A DNA stretch of 11,469 nt from Phoronis ovalis (taxonomy: Eukaryota; Phoronida; Phoronidae): assembly GCA_028565635.1 (NCBI GenBank), contig JAOXYB010052890.1, positions 1 through 11,469 on the forward strand, written 5' to 3'. The notes under the pieces were generated by a model, which saw only the letters and a program-made list of their open reading frames with translations, had not been told where the DNA came from and did no database searches. How positions within the stretch are numbered: the first letter of the stretch is position 1; each line of letters begins with the position of its first letter. Positions 8,436 to 11,469 of this stretch are shown here, piece after piece. Made by a program: the position numbers and the translations under genes.

Positions 8436-9060
8436 TACATAATCAATTAAAAGCTTATCATCCAAAAAACTTGTCCACCGATTTTCCCCTGTCTGGCAAT
8501 TTTCATTAATCTGTCTTCAAAGCTAATGGAACTATAAACAACATTACTATTAATCCTGCCGGTGGCGGCCCCTAGTGATGATCTTGAATATTATAACCTA
8601 ATCAATTAAAATAAAATTGTTCAATTAAACTGCCCAACGGGTTTCATTACTTGGTGTAAACACTACTCAAGTAATAATTAGAAACATACGCCTTCACATG
8701 GCGGCCCCTGGTGGTGACGTTGTCAACTGTGACGTATCTAATATAAAGGTAAGCATCCAATTAAATTGACACCGAGTTCCATTACTCTATCAGCAAAACT
8801 ATTGGAGATATATACAACAGAATATTTGATTTGGCTAGTGGCCTTGTGGTGACCTTGTTCATTATTACGTAGCCAATTAAAATAAAATGGTTCAATTAAT
8901 CTGCCCATATAGTTCCATTAATCTTAAAGACTACTCAAGTTACAAGCAAAAATCTAAACATTCACGTGGCGCCCCTGACGGTGATATTGTCAACTACTAC
9001 GTAACCAATTAAAAGATAATTGTTCAATTAACATGTCCACTAATTTTCATCACACTAGCT
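8436..9060. repeat. Degenerate tandem array, unit about 130-140 bp, GC-rich core
   Basis: Four to five diverged units share two landmarks. One is a GC-rich box, GTGGCGGCCCCTRGTGRTGA-like, at 8561-8581, 8698-8717, 8837-8852 and 8965-8984, spaced about 128-140 bp. The other is CCAATTAAAATAAAATTGTTCAATTAA-like, followed by CTGCCCA and TTCCATTA, near 8600, 8750, 8872 and 9001, with a worn copy near 8440. CAACTACTACGTA/CAACTGTGACGTA segments and a CTACTCAAGT segment also recur. It could be a satellite fragment or a tandem-repeat interior of a transposon. Confidence 0.75.
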
Positions 9061-9632
9061 AATAAAGCGCTGGAGTTATACACAAAAAAGTTATGACTGG
9101 GCATTGAGTGCAAAACTACAGCCAAAAATGTACCTCTAGTCATACAGCATACTACTAACGGAGATATGCCATGGACGTAAGTCGTTGTGAAGAAAAAATG
9201 ACAAAGTGAAATAATGAAAAGATGCTATTCAAAAGCAACCTGTATAAATAAAAACATATTTATTGATAATTCTTTTTACACACTTTATTATGCAAAGTCC
9301 TCGTTTCATATAGCTAGTGCAATCCAAACTCATATCAAACACTATGTTGTTATTACAAAAATAATTACTATTTATACGAAGCTTATTTTAATATCTCATT
9401 ATGCCACAACAAAAACGCTCTATCTGCAAACATTATTTATTCCATAATTCTGTCAAAAATAAACTTCATTCACAGAAACTATGCGTAACGTTGTAAGACG
9501 ATATCGTTGTCCACAGACGTCATACTACACAATTCAAGCAGAGAATAGGAAGAAGCTGATGACAATTTGAAATCCTCTGCATATGATCTTGACCACGACA
9601 GGTATGAACAATTAATGAACAATTAATGTCAC
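9061..9632. other. Non-coding stretch
   Basis: AT-rich DNA between two repeat blocks. A 77-codon plus-strand open frame (9214-9447) has no recognised domain and a composition expected of random AT-rich sequence. An 11-bp direct duplication GAACAATTAAT occurs in tandem at about 9606-9628. Nothing else recognised. Confidence 0.5.
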
Positions 9633-9760
9633 ATTTATTCACTACAGGGTATATATTTTACAAGTTAATTTTACGTAGGGTATCTATTTCCGGGGATTTA
9701 TTTACGACAGGATATATTTTTCGTGACCTTTATTTTCCACAGGGTCAGGGTTTTTCAACC
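9633..9760. repeat. Four imperfect 32-bp tandem repeats
   Basis: Units begin at 9633, 9665, 9697 and 9729, each 32 bp, sharing TTTATTTNCNACAGGGTATATNTTT with substitutions. The first three are clearest. The fourth overlaps the left end of the hAT-like element at 9746, so its right half is uncertain. Confidence 0.6.
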
Positions 9761-9843
9761 TGGGCCGCACATCCTTACCATTATTTTGTCGAGTACCCCC
9801 GTGGGTCTCGATTTGTAACAATAGCTCGGGCCCGAAAACCCTG
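9746..9843. mobile_element. Small hAT-like palindromic element (98 bp)
   Basis: The segment starts CAGGGTTTTTCAACCTGGGCC and ends with the inverse of CAGGGTTTTCGGGCCCGAGC, giving inverted ends of about 10 bp plus a shared GGGCC. An inner hairpin pairs CGAGTACCC with GGGTCTCG. Starts of the CAGGGTTTTTCAACCTGGG type are typical of hAT-family transposon ends. The block is markedly more GC-rich than its surroundings. The 8-bp target duplication expected of hAT is not seen (CACAGGGT on the left, AACTGTTA on the right), so this may be a decayed or internally deleted copy. Confidence 0.5.
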
Positions 9844-11216
9844 AACTGTTATTATAGAGAAAAGAGTGATCGAGTGTAGCACCTAAATGATCCCAGCTGA
9901 TGACGTAAACTTTAGTGAGATTTATTTTAGGTATTCCAGAATTCATAAATGTTTATAAAAAATATCTCTTTAAGTAATTTAAATTTTTATCATCGTCTAT
10001 AAATAACTTTTTTTGATTCATTATAATTTTTGAAAATGATACAGCTGAGTACCAGAAATGTCTGCTTTACAGCTAACTAATTTATTTGTACATTTAGTGT
10101 GTTCCCTCTCTGATTAAAATCGAATATTGTAGTAATTTCATAAAACTTGATAGAAAGGTTTTAATCGAATTTGTAGACACCTTAATTAAAACTAACATTA
10201 TGCAATGATAATGTTAATGACATTTAAAATTCCATGATGCCAGCACAATAGAAGAGAATTATATTTTAATGATACACCATAAAAAAATCGATATGGGTCC
10301 AACTCATACTAAATTGATTAATTCTTTTTGCTTTGGAAATTGGAAGTTATTGGAATGTATGGAAAATCAAACTTTTACTTAAATCAATAAAATATAAAAG
10401 AATAACACACGTCTGAAAATGTTGTTCCCTTAAAATATCAATATGGCTGCAGCGAAATTGATGTCATCTTTAGTAATTAAAGCTTAGTAAATAAAATGTA
10501 TATGTAATTAATTATTAATCATTTATAACCTTTACCCATACTATAGGAATGCTGAAATCAATAAGATATTATAAAACATGCCTGTTGAAACCTAATTATG
10601 AAAACAGAACAATTGTGAATACAGTTATCAACTAACTAATAAGCAACCAACTAATAAGGGAATTCCTTACTTTATTCGCTGAATTCTTAAACCAAACTCC
10701 TAGATCAAACACACAAATTATTTAAAAATTATTTATTAAGTGGGTTGTTCTTTTAAAGAACACATAAAAATTAAAGATATCAATGACTACTATTAATTCG
10801 ATACATTCCTTACATATAATTTTAATACATAATATTTGTGATTTTTTTTAAAACAAGCGTATTCTTATTAAACTTCTTTGGAATAGACGCCCAGGGTAGT
10901 TAAATATGAGTCCTCCTTGTACATTTGAAAGGGATTTCTTGGAAATCTATAGCTAACTAATGCTACATTTTTATCCCAGAGACGTCACTTATGGATCAAA
11001 TTGTTTATCTCGCTAGTGCATAAAAATGTAACAAAATGGCACATTTATGATTAAAAAAGATATTCAAAACGAAATGTGCTATATTCAGGAAGCGTGTGCA
11101 CAATATTTAAATGTTTGACAACAGAAGGTGCAATTAATTTATAGATATATGCAGTTATAAAAATGTTGCATGAGTAAACTTATATTCCGTACGTAGATAA
11201 CTGAATCATGGATTCG
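9844..11216. other. AT-rich non-coding stretch
   Basis: No credible open frame, RNA gene or domain on either strand. Minor features are a duplicated CAACTAATAAG near 10640-10660 and a small foldback GTTCTTT-T-AAAGAAC near 10747-10761. It is probably intergenic or intronic sequence. Confidence 0.5.
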
Positions 11217-11469
11217 TATCCGTATCCGTATCCGTATCCGTATCCGTATCCGTATCCGTATCCGTATCCGTATATCTATATCTATATCTGAATCACTATC
11301 TCTATTTATATCTATATCTATATCCGTATCCGTATCCGTATCCGTATCCGTATCCGTATCCGTATCCGTATCCGTATCCGTATCCGTATCCGTATCTATA
11401 TCTATATCTATATCTATATCTATATCTATATCTATATCTATATCTATATCTATATCTATATCTATATCT
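11217..11469. repeat. Compound hexanucleotide microsatellite (TATCCG and TATATC)
   Basis: The tract consists of nine perfect TATCCG units (11217-11270), a short TATATC run (to 11289), an imperfect spacer (to about 11307), another short TATATC run, twelve perfect TATCCG units (11321-11392), then TATCTA units (the same TATATC array in another register) to the window end at 11469, about 12.8 copies. The order CCG-type then CTA-type occurs twice. The array continues beyond the window. Confidence 0.97.

Noticed and set aside
9214-9447. Plus-strand open frame of 77 codons
   Set aside because: Composition of random AT-rich sequence, no domain, signal peptide or splice support.
11217-11469. Hexamer array as a possible telomere
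   Set aside because: TATCCG and TATATC do not match the animal telomere unit TTAGGG or its complement, and the array alternates between two unit types.

Overview
The window looks like nuclear DNA of an invertebrate animal. It is AT-rich, has spliced genes with GT/AG introns, encodes a caspase (a metazoan protease family) and carries much simple and dispersed repeat DNA. A mollusc or other marine invertebrate would fit, but nothing here fixes the taxon. No bacterial gene organisation, rRNA, tRNA or CRISPR array was found.

All convincing coding sequence is on the minus strand, between 7457 and 146. Reading 5'->3' on that strand there are: (1) one very large exon (7457-5031) encoding 23 ankyrin repeats; (2) a candidate 51-nt exon (3635-3585); (3) an exon (2450-2253) with the start of a caspase p20 domain; (4) an exon (1852-1556) with the catalytic His and Cys; (5) a terminal exon (1062-146) with the p10 subunit and a roughly 190-residue acidic tail. 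Every inferred junction is phase 1, and joining the exons gives one open frame of about 1295 residues without its N-terminus. I therefore propose a single gene for an ankyrin-repeat-caspase fusion. The ankyrin array would act as sensor or scaffold and the C-terminal caspase as proteolytic effector. The caspase core and the ankyrin exon are each secure. That they belong to one transcript is an inference from splice phase, strand and the lack of any start codon for the caspase alone.

The ankyrin exon has grown by internal duplication: repeats 3-7 and 12-16 are near copies exactly 918 bp apart. The caspase tail is also built from degenerate 26-residue (78-bp) units. A further recognisable unit lies beyond the stop codon, so the tail was probably once longer.

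The rest is non-coding. The introns contain an imperfect palindrome (3334-3415) and a candidate inverted-repeat element of about 390 bp (4211-4603). Upstream of the gene are an array of units of about 130-140 bp with a GC-rich CTCF-like core (about 8436-9060), four 32-bp repeats (9633-9760), a 98-bp hAT-like palindromic element (9746-9843), more than 1 kb of AT-rich DNA, and a two-type hexanucleotide satellite (11217-11469) that runs off the window. The promoter and first exon(s) of the gene were not identified.
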